A stretch of DNA of 64,000 nt from Clostridium acidisoli DSM 12555 (lineage in GTDB: Bacteria > Bacillota > Clostridia > Clostridiales > Clostridiaceae). The first letter of the stretch is position 1; each line of letters opens with the position of its first letter. The stretch is taken from positions 1 through 64,000 of the forward strand of contig NZ_FWXH01000012.1 of assembly GCF_900176305.1 (NCBI RefSeq), read 5' to 3'. Positions 24,620 to 34,284 of this stretch are shown in pieces. A program made the translations under genes and the position numbers. The notes beneath the pieces were generated by a model. The model saw nothing but the letters and a program-made list of their open reading frames with translations, was not told the DNA's origin and did not search any database.

Positions 24620-26788
24620 ATGTTAATGAAAAAAGTTATAATTGCTGAAAAACCCTCTGTTGCAAAAAACATTGCAGATGCCTTTGGAGTGAAAAAAAGA
24701 AATGATGGTTACTATGAGGGAAATGAATATTTAATTACATGGGCATTTGGACATTTGCTTCAGCTATATGATGCTAAAGATTATGATGAAAATATGAGAG
24801 GCTGGAGGATGGAAAAATTTCCGTTTATTCCAGAGAAATTTGAGTATAAAATTAAATGCGATAGTGTAAATAGATTAGCGGTAGATAAGGGGGCAGAGAA
24901 ACAGCTTAATACAATAAAACATTTAATAGATAGAGATGATGTAGATGGTGTTATATCTGCAACAGATTTCGATAGAGAAGGTCAGGTTATTGGGGATGAG
25001 ATATTTTTATATTTTAACGAAAAAAAGCCTGTGTTTAGAATATTACTCAACGAGTGGACTGCAGAAGAAGTAAAAAAAGGAATGGAGAATTTAAAAGTAA
25101 ATACAGAAATGCAATCTCTTCAAGATGCTGGAATTGGAAGACAATGGGCGGATTGGATAATAGGTATAAATCTAACGTCTGTAGCTACACTAAGATATAA
25201 ACCTAATGGTGGGAAAAAGATATTAAATATAGGTAGAGTTTTATTACCAACTTTAAAGATTATTTATGATAGAGATAAAGAAATAGAGAATTTTAAAGCC
25301 TCAACTTATTACAAATTAGTAGCAACCTTTAAGACAAAAAACAATGATGAATTTGAAGGAACTTATTATGAAAACGACAGCGAAAAATTTGAGGATAAAC
25401 AAATTCCAGAGAAAATAATTGAATCATTAAAAGAAAAAAATGCGGAAATAATAGAAAAACAGGTAGAGAAGAAAAAAGACTATGCACCGCTTTTATTTAA
25501 TTTATCAAATTTACAAGGGCATGTTACAAGTAAATACAAAGGGTGGACTTCCGATAAAGTATTAAAAGTTGCCCAATCACTTTATGAAAAAAAATTTATA
25601 ACATATCCAAGAACAGGCAGTATTGCATTAGAGGAAAGTTTAAAGGATAGAACAAAAAAAGTTCTGGATGTAATTAAAAAAGGATTAAAGTATGAAAATG
25701 AAATTAAATTCGTTACTAATAAAAGAATATTTGATAATTCAAAGGTAGAGAGTCACAGTGCTATAGTTCCAACTTACATGAAACCAACAGGAATTAATAA
25801 GGACGAAGAAATTGTATACAATGCAATTAAAAATAGATTTATAATGCAGTTTTTACCAATAGCTGAGTATGAAGAAACAAAGCTTATTTCCAAAGTTAAT
25901 GACAATGAAGTTAAAGGAATCTTTGTGTCAAGAGGAAAGGTTCAGATAGTTGAAGGTTGGCGTGTTGTAGAAAAAATAGAGAGTAAAGACACAGTGTTAC
26001 CAATGGTATCAGAGAAAGAAAATGTAGATATAGTTAATACCCAAATAAATGCAGTTACTAAAAAACCACCAAAGCTTCATACAGAAAAAACACTTTTAAG
26101 GGTTATGGAAACCTGTGGGAAAAGTTTTAAAGATGAAGAGGATACAGATGAGATGATGGCTTCAATACTAAGTGGCTTTAGTATAGGAACTCCAGCAACC
26201 AGAGCTGAGACCATAAAAAAACTAAAGGATGCGGAATACATTAAGGCTAAAGGGAAGAGTCTTACGTGTACAGAGTTAGGAAAAACTTTAGTGGACATAT
26301 TTCCTGCAAAGGAGCTCCTGGATTTAGAATATACGGGTAAATTAGAAAAAACATTATCAGATATAGAAAAAGGTAAATTTAAAAAAGATGATTTCATAAA
26401 CATAATTAAAGAATTCACAATAAATGCTGTTGATTCAATAAAAAAAGATATATCAATGTTAAAAAACTTTAAAGCTGAGATACCTGAAGGAGCAGAGATT
26501 GTAGGATATTGCCCGATTTGCAAAAATCCTGTATTGGAAAGTGAAAAAGCTTTTGGATGTAGTAACTGGAAAAATGGTTGTAACTTTACAATATGGAAAA
26601 GTGATAAATTCATAAATTCCTTAGGTAAAAAAGTTACAAGACAAATGGTTGAGTTACTTTTAAAAAATGGCAAGGTTGGTTTCAGAAACATAAGGAGCAA
26701 AAAAGGAACAACTTATTCTGCATATTTAAGATATGTTAGAGATGAAAAAACTGGATATTATAAATGGGAAATGGAATTTATTGATTAA
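24620..26788 (+). CDS. topB: DNA topoisomerase III (TopB-type, IA)
   Basis: A 722-aa type IA topoisomerase. The toprim domain begins VIIAEKPSVAKNIADAFG and includes SATDFDREGQVIGDE. The active-site Tyr is residue 329 in KFITYPRTGS, followed by ESHSAIVPT. A C-terminal four-Cys zinc element (CPICKNP, FGCSNWKNGC) is present. It relaxes and decatenates negatively supercoiled DNA. The start may be ATG 24620 or ATG 24626; both follow a weak AGTGAG. It is monocistronic and is followed by hairpin array R3. A 207-aa antisense frame at 26077-26700 is a composition artefact. Confidence 0.95.
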   Translation: MLMKKVIIAEKPSVAKNIADAFGVKKRNDGYYEGNEYLITWAFGHLLQLYDAKDYDENMRGWRMEKFPFIPEKFEYKIKCDSVNRLAVDKGAEKQLNTIKHLIDRDDVDGVISATDFDREGQVIGDEIFLYFNEKKPVFRILLNEWTAEEVKKGMENLKVNTEMQSLQDAGIGRQWADWIIGINLTSVATLRYKPNGGKKILNIGRVLLPTLKIIYDRDKEIENFKASTYYKLVATFKTKNNDEFEGTYYENDSEKFEDKQIPEKIIESLKEKNAEIIEKQVEKKKDYAPLLFNLSNLQGHVTSKYKGWTSDKVLKVAQSLYEKKFITYPRTGSIALEESLKDRTKKVLDVIKKGLKYENEIKFVTNKRIFDNSKVESHSAIVPTYMKPTGINKDEEIVYNAIKNRFIMQFLPIAEYEETKLISKVNDNEVKGIFVSRGKVQIVEGWRVVEKIESKDTVLPMVSEKENVDIVNTQINAVTKKPPKLHTEKTLLRVMETCGKSFKDEEDTDEMMASILSGFSIGTPATRAETIKKLKDAEYIKAKGKSLTCTELGKTLVDIFPAKELLDLEYTGKLEKTLSDIEKGKFKKDDFINIIKEFTINAVDSIKKDISMLKNFKAEIPEGAEIVGYCPICKNPVLESEKAFGCSNWKNGCNFTIWKSDKFINSLGKKVTRQMVELLLKNGKVGFRNIRSKKGTTYSAYLRYVRDEKTGYYKWEMEFID

Positions 26789-26820
26789 GGCAGAAGGATA
26801 TTTAATTCGTAGTAGTTAGA

Positions 26821-26990
26821 GATTGAAAAACAAAGACTAAAGAATTTTATCATAGCTAAAGCTAGATAAAAAGATTAAAGAAAGCCTTCGGCTAGATGGA
26901 AGAATTGACGAGACTAAAGCCGTCAAAAGTGAGAGATGTTACTTACGTAGTAAAGTAAAAAACTTTAACCAGTTACTTCGCAATCTCATT
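26821..26990. repeat. Hairpin-linker array (locus R3), partly inverted
   Basis: Between topB and the convergent binding-protein gene, linkers and hairpins alternate: GACTAAAGAA (26835-26844), TTTTATC/GATAAAA (26845-26871), GATTAAAGAA (26873-26882), AGCC-ttc-GGCT (26883-26893), GATGGAAGAA (26895-26904), TTGACG/CGTCAA (26905-26926), AAGTGAGAGA (26927-26936), TTACTT/AAGTAA (26939-26958) and AACTTTAACC (26961-26970). The first four linkers are in reverse orientation (TTCTTTAATC type on the minus strand); the last is forward. The tail AGTTACTTCGCAATCTCATT resembles R2 and R1, and pairs with AATGAGATTGC at 27008-27018. Confidence 0.65.
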
Positions 26991-27024
26991 ATATTATGCT
27001 GTAATACAATGAGATTGCAAAATG

Positions 27025-27909
27025 TTATTGTAAACTATTATAAATATTGTCTAAATTCTTCTTCATACTTTGTATATAATCAAGGTTATCTTCTTTACTT
27101 TCTATAGTATATATTTTTTTTACTTTAGCGTGAACCTCAGTAGCTAAGGTGTTCGAAAGCTTAGGACTAACCATATCTTCAACAAAAATTGTAGTAACCT
27201 TATTTTTTTTACAATAGTCTATTAGTTCCTGAAGTTTTTTGCTACTTGGCTCTCCATCAGCAAAAACATCCTCCACACTATTTTGTGTTAGATTAAAATC
27301 TCTAGACAAATAACTAAATGCAGCATGACCAGTTACAAAACTTTTTTTCGGAGAATTTGCAAATTTAGTTTTATATTCAGCATATAAAGCGTCAATTTGA
27401 TTTTTAAAGGTTAAATAATTTTTTTCAAAATAAGACTTATCCTTTGGGTCTATTTTTACAAGGGCATTTTTTATATTATTGGCCTGATATTCAGCACCCT
27501 TTAAACTTATCCAAACGTGAGGATCATAAGCGCCATTTGAAGTTTTTATAGGATTAAAGCCTTTAGAAGCATCTATAGATATTAAATCAGAATTGTTTAC
27601 TGAGTCTATAGCTGTTGATGACCATTTTTCTAAATTCATACCACTATATACAAATAACTTGGCATCAGTTAAACTAGCAAGATCTTTAATCTTAGGTTCA
27701 TATTCATGGGGCTCTTGACCTTCTGGTATGATAGTATGAATATCAACTTTATCTTTTCCTACAGCATATGTAAGTTCTTTCATAGCATTAAATGAAACTA
27801 CAACCTTTATTTTGTTCGTTTGTGCTTTTTTATCATCACTATTGTTACAGGCCGACAATAAAAGAATTAATGATAATATCAAAACAATGAACGAAAATTT
27901 TTTTAGCAA
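27025..27909 (-). CDS. Zinc/manganese-type ABC transporter substrate-binding lipoprotein
   Basis: About 294 aa of the TroA/ZnuA/AdcA cluster-9 family. The lipoprotein signal ends LILLLSACNN (lipobox Cys near residue 21). Metal-ligand histidines are seen in EGQEPHEYEPK, DPHVWIS and VTGHAAFSYL. It has no long His-rich loop. I favour TTG at 27909, 6 nt after GAGGTG; GTG 27918 in frame has no room for a ribosome-binding site. No ATPase or permease gene is adjacent, so it must work with components encoded elsewhere. A 37-bp palindrome at its promoter suggests metal-dependent repression. Confidence 0.85.
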   Translation of the reverse strand: MLKKFSFIVLILSLILLLSACNNSDDKKAQTNKIKVVVSFNAMKELTYAVGKDKVDIHTIIPEGQEPHEYEPKIKDLASLTDAKLFVYSGMNLEKWSSTAIDSVNNSDLISIDASKGFNPIKTSNGAYDPHVWISLKGAEYQANNIKNALVKIDPKDKSYFEKNYLTFKNQIDALYAEYKTKFANSPKKSFVTGHAAFSYLSRDFNLTQNSVEDVFADGEPSSKKLQELIDYCKKNKVTTIFVEDMVSPKLSNTLATEVHAKVKKIYTIESKEDNLDYIQSMKKNLDNIYNSLQ

Positions 27910-27923
27910 AAATTTCACCTCTC

Positions 27924-27987
27924 TTTAATGTAAATGCAAATTGATTGCATTTACATTAAATTTACACCACAAACACCTATTTGTCAA
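27924..27987 (-). promoter_or_regulatory. Promoter and large palindromic operator of the metal-binding lipoprotein
   Basis: The arms TTTAATGTAAATGCAA (27924-27939) and TTGCATTTACATTAAA (27945-27960) are a perfect 16-bp inverted repeat around a 5-nt centre. On the minus strand TTGACA (27987-27982) and TAAATT (27964-27959) are spaced 17 bp apart, so the palindrome starts inside the -10 and covers the start site. A Fur-family zinc regulator (Zur) is the likely ligand; this is inferred from gene function, not from a proven site match. Confidence 0.75.
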
Positions 27988-28085
27988 GGTAAGCTTCATA
28001 TGGAATAAATGATATTGACATATAATTTTTTTGAGTGTACTATTCTAATATGACACAACAAAATGTTAAAAAAAGGAGTGGAATT

Positions 28086-29828
28086 ATGGGCGAGCAAGGT
28101 GTTGATTTTATAATGAATATATTTTTTATATTTCTTATTTTTATAGCTGTAATACTTATAAATTTCTCAATAAATACAAGTTATGTATATTTAATTGGCT
28201 TTATTCCTCTTGTATTAATATTATTTTTAGGGTTTTACATAAGAAAAAAAACAATTCTAGATGGACTGAACAAAACGTTTAAAAAAGAGTGGGGTAAAAG
28301 TTTAGATAGAAAAAGAAATTTTAATAATATAAGATCACTTTTTGATTATATAAGCGGTGAAAATTCCAATGAATTTCATATAGATGATCAGACATGGTCT
28401 GATTTAACTATGAATGAAATCTATACCAAAATAGATAGGACAATAACTTCTATAGGCGAAGAAATGCTTTATAATTTGCTTAGAACACCTTTGTTTAACA
28501 AGGATAAACTAGAAAAAAGAAATAAGTTTATCAATTTATTAGGAAAAAATGAGGAGTTTAGAAATAGTATAGGTACAAATCTTTTAAAGCTTGGTAGGGT
28601 GAAAAAAAATTATTTATCAGATCTTCTTTGGAATGATATAAATGTGGATACGAAATATAAATCCATATGTATGCTTTTAGGAGTACTTCCAATAGCATTA
28701 GGTGGGGTTGCCTTTTTAACAAAAAATGTGTACTTTGTATTATTAATTTTTGTTGTACTTTTTATGAATTTTAAATTTCATGGGAAAATTAAAAAGGAAA
28801 TATATCAATATGTATCTTGCATTGGATACTTGAACTCAATGGTAGCAACTTCTTTAGAAATATCAAAAATCAAAAATATTGATGGGTTTGAAAAATATAA
28901 AACCATGTTAGGCGAAGTTGGTAAAAAAACAGAGGCAATATCAAAGAAATCAACTGGACTTGGAAGAGTTGAAGGAATGGATCAAACAGGAATCCTAGAT
29001 ATATTATACATAGTATTTCTAATAGAAGAAAATCAATTTTTTTCTTGTATAGGATTAATAAAAAAATATCAAGAAGATTTAAAAAAACTTTATATATGTA
29101 TAGGAGAAATAGATGCATTACTTTCTGTAGCTTCTTATAGAGAAGGCTTAGATAATTATGTGTATCCAGAGTTTACAGCTGAAAACAAGTATTTTGAAGC
29201 AAATGATATGATCCACCCCTTACTAAAAAAACCAGTGGGAAATTCTATTGTTATGAAAGAAAGAGGAATAATATTAACAGGTTCAAATATGTCTGGTAAA
29301 TCAACTTTTCTTAGAACTGTAGGCGTAAACATAGTATTAGCTCAGACAATATACATGACAACAAGTAGATTTTATAGGGCAAGCTTTTTTAAGATAATGA
29401 CATCCATAAGTCCTGAAGATAATATAATGGGAGGTAAAAGTTATTATTTTAGAGAAGCAGAAGCACTTTTAAGAATCATACATGAAGGTGGAGAAGATTA
29501 TCCACTACTATGTATAATAGATGAAATATTTAGAGGGACAAATCCTGTTGAAAGGATTAATGCTTCTATAGAGATATTAAATTATTTGGAAAGGCATAAC
29601 GCAATGCCAATTGTAGCTACTCATGATCTTGAAATTACAGATATATTAAAGGATAGTTATAATTTATTTTATTTCACAGAGGATATAGATAAGGAGGGCA
29701 TGGTTTTTGATTACAAGCTTAAAAATGGGGTATGTAGGACAAGAAATGCTGTTAAACTTCTAAAATATCTTAACTATCCAGAGGAAATTGTTAATAATAC
29801 AAATAAGAGAATAGAAAATAATATGTAG
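28086..29828 (+). CDS. Membrane-anchored MutS-like ATPase
   Basis: A 580-aa protein. The C-terminal third is a MutS ATPase domain: Walker A TGSNMSGKST, MTSISPEDNIMGGKSYY, Walker B LLCIIDEIFRGTNP and the His switch ATHDLEITD. It lacks the MutS mismatch-recognition domain. In its place are two N-terminal transmembrane helices (about residues 8-50) and a second hydrophobic pair near 200-240, so it should sit in the membrane. ATG 28086 has AAGGAG 7 nt upstream; the longer frame from 28035 starts within the promoter region. A role in canonical mismatch repair is unlikely. Function unknown. Confidence 0.85.
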   Translation: MGEQGVDFIMNIFFIFLIFIAVILINFSINTSYVYLIGFIPLVLILFLGFYIRKKTILDGLNKTFKKEWGKSLDRKRNFNNIRSLFDYISGENSNEFHIDDQTWSDLTMNEIYTKIDRTITSIGEEMLYNLLRTPLFNKDKLEKRNKFINLLGKNEEFRNSIGTNLLKLGRVKKNYLSDLLWNDINVDTKYKSICMLLGVLPIALGGVAFLTKNVYFVLLIFVVLFMNFKFHGKIKKEIYQYVSCIGYLNSMVATSLEISKIKNIDGFEKYKTMLGEVGKKTEAISKKSTGLGRVEGMDQTGILDILYIVFLIEENQFFSCIGLIKKYQEDLKKLYICIGEIDALLSVASYREGLDNYVYPEFTAENKYFEANDMIHPLLKKPVGNSIVMKERGIILTGSNMSGKSTFLRTVGVNIVLAQTIYMTTSRFYRASFFKIMTSISPEDNIMGGKSYYFREAEALLRIIHEGGEDYPLLCIIDEIFRGTNPVERINASIEILNYLERHNAMPIVATHDLEITDILKDSYNLFYFTEDIDKEGMVFDYKLKNGVCRTRNAVKLLKYLNYPEEIVNNTNKRIENNM

Positions 29829-29924
29829 CTTCGTAGAATGAAGAAATTGTGAAGCAAAGTGAAGAGTTTTAACGATTGCTTTGCAATATCTCAATATTAT
29901 GAATTAACCTACTCATCTATAAAA

Positions 29925-29973
29925 CAAAAAAGTTACTCTAGTCACTAAAAAGTGTGCCTAAAGTAACTTTTTT
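29925..29973. terminator. Intrinsic terminator downstream of the MutS-like gene
   Basis: AAAAAAGTTACT (to 29937) and AGTAACTTTTTT (29962-29973) pair, with an inner CACT/GTGT stem. Just upstream, 29829-29905 (GAAGCAAAG/CTTTGC arms, GAGTTTTAACG, tail TTTGCAATATCTCAATATT) weakly resembles the hairpin-linker arrays. Confidence 0.75.
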
Positions 29974-30095
29974 ATACTTATAATTTGATATAATTCATAT
30001 TAGTGGACGTATTGACATAATGTAGAAATGAGTGTACTATTAATGCGTAACACGAATGGCTTTTGATAATACATTTTAAAGTAAGGAGGGGAAAC

Positions 30096-32588
30096 ATGAG
30101 TATAATATTAAAATTTATATTAAAGAACATAAAGGAGAAAAAGCTAAGAACTTTCCTTATTGTTATATCCATTGCAGCCTCAACTGCACTCTTTTTTGCA
30201 GCCAATGGTATTGCATCCACTATAAAACAAACAGAAGTTAATCTTATGAAAAGTTATTATGGCAGTGCTGAAATTCAAATCGCGGCAGGACCCAAATCTC
30301 CATCGCCATATGTATCAACAACTAGGGCAGATTTTTATAGTGATAAATTAGATTACGTAATTGGAGAAATTGATGCAGGGGCAACCTATGAGCATACTAA
30401 AGATGATATAGTTCAATCACAACTTCAAGGTATTGACTACGATGACGTAATGAAAATGAATCCATTAACACTTTCAAGTGAGCAAAATATAAAGCCATTT
30501 CAAGGAAATAAGATAATAATAAGTGAAAAAACTGCTGAAAAGTACAATTTACAAATTGGATCTAAAATGAATCTTAAGGTTACAGATGGGAAAGAAGCAT
30601 TCACAGTAGTGGGGATTGCCAAAGCTGAAAGCATATTTAAAATGGAAGGACAAGGACAAAATATACTTGCAATAATTCCTAAAGCTACAGCGGAAAATTT
30701 AAATGACGTAAAAGGGAAGGTTTCAACAATATATATAAAGACTAAAAATCCTAATGATAAGGATTCTATGATAGAAACTTTATCAAAAGAATACAAAAAA
30801 TACGTTGTAAATGAAACAATAAATATGAAGCAAATTGATGAAGAAACTAAATCTATAAGCAATATATTTATGGTTTTGCTTATAATTGTTCTAGGTATGA
30901 GTATATTTATTATTTACACTGTATTTAAAGTTATTACAGTTGAGAGATTACCTATTATAGGTACTTTTAGGAGTATAGGGGCAACTAAGCTCACCACAGA
31001 TTTAGTACTTCTTTTGGAAAGTGCTGTGTATGGAGTAATAGGTGGAATAATAGGAGTACTTGGAGGAATTGGAATAGTTAAATTAGCGGCAATAGGTCTA
31101 TCAAGTGCATCTGGAGGAATTGGAGTTTCAATTGATTATTCTTTAACGCAAATTCTTCAAGCGTTTATTTTTGCAGTAATAGTCTCCATTTTGAGCGCAT
31201 TAATACCTATCATTAGCGTATCCAAACTTTCAGTTAAAGATGTTGTATTAAATACTGTAGATATAGTTGAACGTAAAAGGATATGGAAGCTTATACTAGC
31301 TTGTATTTTTATTATATTTGCATTTGTGGCACCCAAGGTTAGTCCTAAGGAAAATGTAATGGTAATAGGATTAATTGGAATGATACTTGGAATAATAGGC
31401 GTAGTAATGCTGGTACCATATTTTACAGATATATTTGCAATCATACTTCAATGGATTTATGCATTAATCTTTAGAAATGAAGGTATTTTAGCTGCTAAGA
31501 ACATTAGAAATAATAAAAATATAATAAATAACATTTCGCTTTTAACAATAGGAATATCAACATTATTTATGCTTAATGTTGTAAGTACAAGTCTTGGGAA
31601 AGAACTTGTAAAAGCCTATGAGATATTTAAAACAGATATAATGATATCTGGAAATATACAAAATGGAACATTGCCTAAAATTAAAAACACAAATGGGGTT
31701 TCAGATGCTGGTGGAATGTACACAACTTATTCTGTAAATATAGTAGGTCAAAAAACTAAGATTTTAGAGATTTATGGATATAATCCAAACAATTTTAATA
31801 AATATCTTAAGGTAAATTTTGATCAGGATAAAAATTCTATATTGAAGAATGTATATGATGACAGGGAAATTGTTTTAACAGATAGCATTGCAAATGCAAT
31901 TAATGCAAAAGTAGGGGATGTAATTACGTTAGACACACTTAAGGGAAACAAAAATTATAGAATATCAGGAACTTTTAGTACCCTTATGGATAACGGAAAT
32001 ATGGCAATGATATCAGAAAAATATCTAAAGCAGGATTTCAAAGTGAGTAACTATACAATGGCATTTGTAAACACAAATATAAGTCCAGATACAGTTGTAA
32101 AAACTTTGAAGGATGAATTTAAAGGTCAGCCAATAAATGCGATAACTTTCGCTAATATGGAAGCAGAAAATGAGCTATCTATAGATATGGAGTTAATGTT
32201 AATAAGAATGTTCCCAATTATATCACTAATTATTGGTGCATTTGGAGTTCTAAATAACTTCTTAATAAGTTATATGGAAAGAAAAAGACAACTTGCAGTG
32301 ATGGCATCAGTTGGAATGAGCAGACGTCAAACTAGAAAAATGCTTTTTGTAGAAGCATTGTCAGTTGGAATTATAGGAGCGGTAATGGGAATGTTAGGGG
32401 GAATTGTATTAACCAATGTAATTCCATCGCTATTAGCGGCTTGGAACTTCCCAATGGAAATGAGCTATGATGTGGTTACATTCATAACATGTTTTGTTCT
32501 AGGTATTGTAATAACTATGCTTTCCTCATTAGCACCGTCATTTAAATCTTCAAAATTAAACATTATAGATGCAATAAAATATGAATAA
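30096..32588 (+). CDS. ABC transporter permease with two FtsX domains
   Basis: An 830-aa permease of the large FtsX/MacB-fold type. An N-terminal helix (TFLIVISIAASTALFFAANG), a large extracytoplasmic domain (about 40-240), four helices around 255-430, a second core domain, and a C-terminal FtsX block with ERKRQLAVMASVGMSRRQTRKM. The start is ATG 30096 behind AAGGAGG; the frame from 30063 is longer but unsupported. It is the first gene of a permease-ATPase-adaptor operon resembling the one at 7948-11235 but with a duplicated permease and reversed gene order. Substrate unknown; lipids, peptides or antibiotics are typical of this class. Confidence 0.88.
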   Translation: MSIILKFILKNIKEKKLRTFLIVISIAASTALFFAANGIASTIKQTEVNLMKSYYGSAEIQIAAGPKSPSPYVSTTRADFYSDKLDYVIGEIDAGATYEHTKDDIVQSQLQGIDYDDVMKMNPLTLSSEQNIKPFQGNKIIISEKTAEKYNLQIGSKMNLKVTDGKEAFTVVGIAKAESIFKMEGQGQNILAIIPKATAENLNDVKGKVSTIYIKTKNPNDKDSMIETLSKEYKKYVVNETINMKQIDEETKSISNIFMVLLIIVLGMSIFIIYTVFKVITVERLPIIGTFRSIGATKLTTDLVLLLESAVYGVIGGIIGVLGGIGIVKLAAIGLSSASGGIGVSIDYSLTQILQAFIFAVIVSILSALIPIISVSKLSVKDVVLNTVDIVERKRIWKLILACIFIIFAFVAPKVSPKENVMVIGLIGMILGIIGVVMLVPYFTDIFAIILQWIYALIFRNEGILAAKNIRNNKNIINNISLLTIGISTLFMLNVVSTSLGKELVKAYEIFKTDIMISGNIQNGTLPKIKNTNGVSDAGGMYTTYSVNIVGQKTKILEIYGYNPNNFNKYLKVNFDQDKNSILKNVYDDREIVLTDSIANAINAKVGDVITLDTLKGNKNYRISGTFSTLMDNGNMAMISEKYLKQDFKVSNYTMAFVNTNISPDTVVKTLKDEFKGQPINAITFANMEAENELSIDMELMLIRMFPIISLIIGAFGVLNNFLISYMERKRQLAVMASVGMSRRQTRKMLFVEALSVGIIGAVMGMLGGIVLTNVIPSLLAAWNFPMEMSYDVVTFITCFVLGIVITMLSSLAPSFKSSKLNIIDAIKYE

Positions 32589-32605
32589 ACAAAGAGGTGA
32601 AATTT

Positions 32606-33313
32606 ATGGAAGGATTAAATAAAAAACTCCAAGTTAATGATGCAATAATTCAAACTGAAAATTTAAACAAAACATATAAACTTGGAGCCGAAAGCGTGGA
32701 AGTACTACAAAATATAAATGTCACGATTAAAAAAGGTGAATTTGTTTCCATAATGGGACCTTCTGGTTCTGGGAAAAGTACTCTTTTATATCTTTTAGGT
32801 GGATTAGATAAGCCTACTAGTGGAAGCGTTAAAATTGCTGGAAGGGAGCTTTCGGTTATGAAGGACAAGGCAAAAAGCATTATGAGAAGAAGAGATGTAG
32901 GTTTTGTATTTCAGTTTTATAATCTTATACCAAATCTAGATGTTGAAGAAAACATAATGCTTCCAATACTTTTAGATGGTAAAAAGATTAAAGATTATAA
33001 AAAGAAACTTGAAGATATCTTAGATATAGTAGGCTTAACTGATAGGAGAAAGCACACTCCCAGGGAATTATCTGGTGGACAGCAGCAAAGAGTAGCAATA
33101 GCAAGAGCTTTAATAAATGAACCTGATGTAATCCTTGCAGACGAGCCTATAGGAAATCTAGATAGTAAAACAGGTCAAGAAGTAATGGAACTTTTAAAGA
33201 GAATAAATCTAGAAAATGGTAAAACCATAGTTCAGGTTACCCACTCTTCGGATGCAGCCAGCTATGGTCAGAGAATTATTTATGTAAAAGATGGAAAGGT
33301 GGTAGAACAATAA
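32606..33313 (+). CDS. LolD/MacB-type ABC transporter ATP-binding protein
   Basis: A 235-aa ATPase. Walker [13 protein letters not shown], signature [17 protein letters not shown], Walker [13 protein letters not shown] and His switch VTHSSDAA are intact. ATG 32606 follows AGAGGTG; a GTG three codons earlier overlaps that site. It lies 17 bp after the permease, and its stop codon overlaps the next start by one base (TAATG), so the three genes form a translationally coupled operon. Confidence 0.92.
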   Translation: MEGLNKKLQVNDAIIQTENLNKTYKLGAESVEVLQNINVTIKKGEFVSIMGPSGSGKSTLLYLLGGLDKPTSGSVKIAGRELSVMKDKAKSIMRRRDVGFVFQFYNLIPNLDVEENIMLPILLDGKKIKDYKKKLEDILDIVGLTDRRKHTPRELSGGQQQRVAIARALINEPDVILADEPIGNLDSKTGQEVMELLKRINLENGKTIVQVTHSSDAASYGQRIIYVKDGKVVEQ

Positions 33314-34122
33314 TGAAAAAAAGAAAAATTTCTATAATAATACTTGCTTTAGGAATAACGTTAGCATTAAGTGCATGTGGAAGTTCTACAGTGTCGAATA
33401 CTACTAAAAAGGCTGTAACAAAGAAAACTTCAAATGCTATAGATGCATCTGGTACAGTTCAAGCTTCTAATGTAGAGACAATAACACTAAATTTTTCGGC
33501 AGAAGTTGTACCGACTGTTACAAAAATTAATGTTCAAGAAGGTCAGGTGGTAAAAAAGGGAGACAAGATAGCTACCATTGACATGACGGCATATAATGAT
33601 ACCATTACAAGCAAGCAGAAACTTATAGATGCTGATATAGATACTAAAAAAACGCTACAAACAGATGATCAAAAGAAAATACAACAAGATAAAATAGATT
33701 CTGAAAAGGCTGATCTCAATGCATTGGAGGCAGCTCCTAGCAAAAACCATGTGAATGGCGATGCTATTACAAGTGATATAGACAATGCAGTTGTTACTGA
33801 TGTTAGTGGAAGTTCTCCTTCTTCTTCGCAAGGGGTGAGTACTGGGGCAGGGTCAATTGCAACCTTAAGTGATTTAAATAGCTTATATATAAAAGCTAAT
33901 GTAAGTGAAGAATTTATTAATAGTGTATCTGTTGGAAAAGCAGTTACAATAACACCAACCTCTGATCCAGGGACAAGGTTAACAGGTAAAGTCACAAGTA
34001 TTGCTAGTGCCGCTGTTTTAGATAAAAATGGAGACACATATATACCAGTAAATATTTCTATAGATCAAAATAATGGAAAATTATTTCCGAATTACAATGT
34101 GGATGTAGAGATAAGTAAATAA
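33313..34122 (+). CDS. HlyD-type efflux adaptor lipoprotein
   Basis: A 269-aa adaptor with a lipoprotein signal (GITLALSACGSS, Cys22). A first biotinyl-lipoyl segment (VTKINVQEGQVVKKGDKIATID), a short charged helical hairpin (about 100-140), and a barrel domain (LYIKANVSEEFINSV) follow. The helical hairpin is far shorter than in the adaptor at 9865-11235. As a lipoprotein it is tethered to the outer face of the membrane. It completes the ABC set and is followed by a terminator. Confidence 0.85.
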   Translation: MKKRKISIIILALGITLALSACGSSTVSNTTKKAVTKKTSNAIDASGTVQASNVETITLNFSAEVVPTVTKINVQEGQVVKKGDKIATIDMTAYNDTITSKQKLIDADIDTKKTLQTDDQKKIQQDKIDSEKADLNALEAAPSKNHVNGDAITSDIDNAVVTDVSGSSPSSSQGVSTGAGSIATLSDLNSLYIKANVSEEFINSVSVGKAVTITPTSDPGTRLTGKVTSIASAAVLDKNGDTYIPVNISIDQNNGKLFPNYNVDVEISK

Positions 34123-34124
34123 AG

Positions 34125-34160
34125 ATAATGGCAAAAACCATAAATAGTTTTTGCCATTAT
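34125..34160 (+). terminator. Intrinsic terminator after the adaptor lipoprotein gene
   Basis: ATAATGGCAAAAAC (34125-34138) and GTTTTTGCCATTAT (34147-34160) form a perfect 14-bp stem followed by TTTTATTTTA. Confidence 0.9.
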
Positions 34161-34284
34161 TTTTATTTTATAAGGATATAAGGTTAAATTTCATTAACAT
34201 ATATTTTTTATAAATAAAGAGGGTATATAATGACTTTTGTTGAATAATAAGATAATTACATATATTTTGGAAAGTTGGTGCATC

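Noticed and set aside
26077-26700. 207-aa antisense frame inside topB
   Set aside because: It is fully contained in a well-supported topoisomerase gene and is explained by codon composition.
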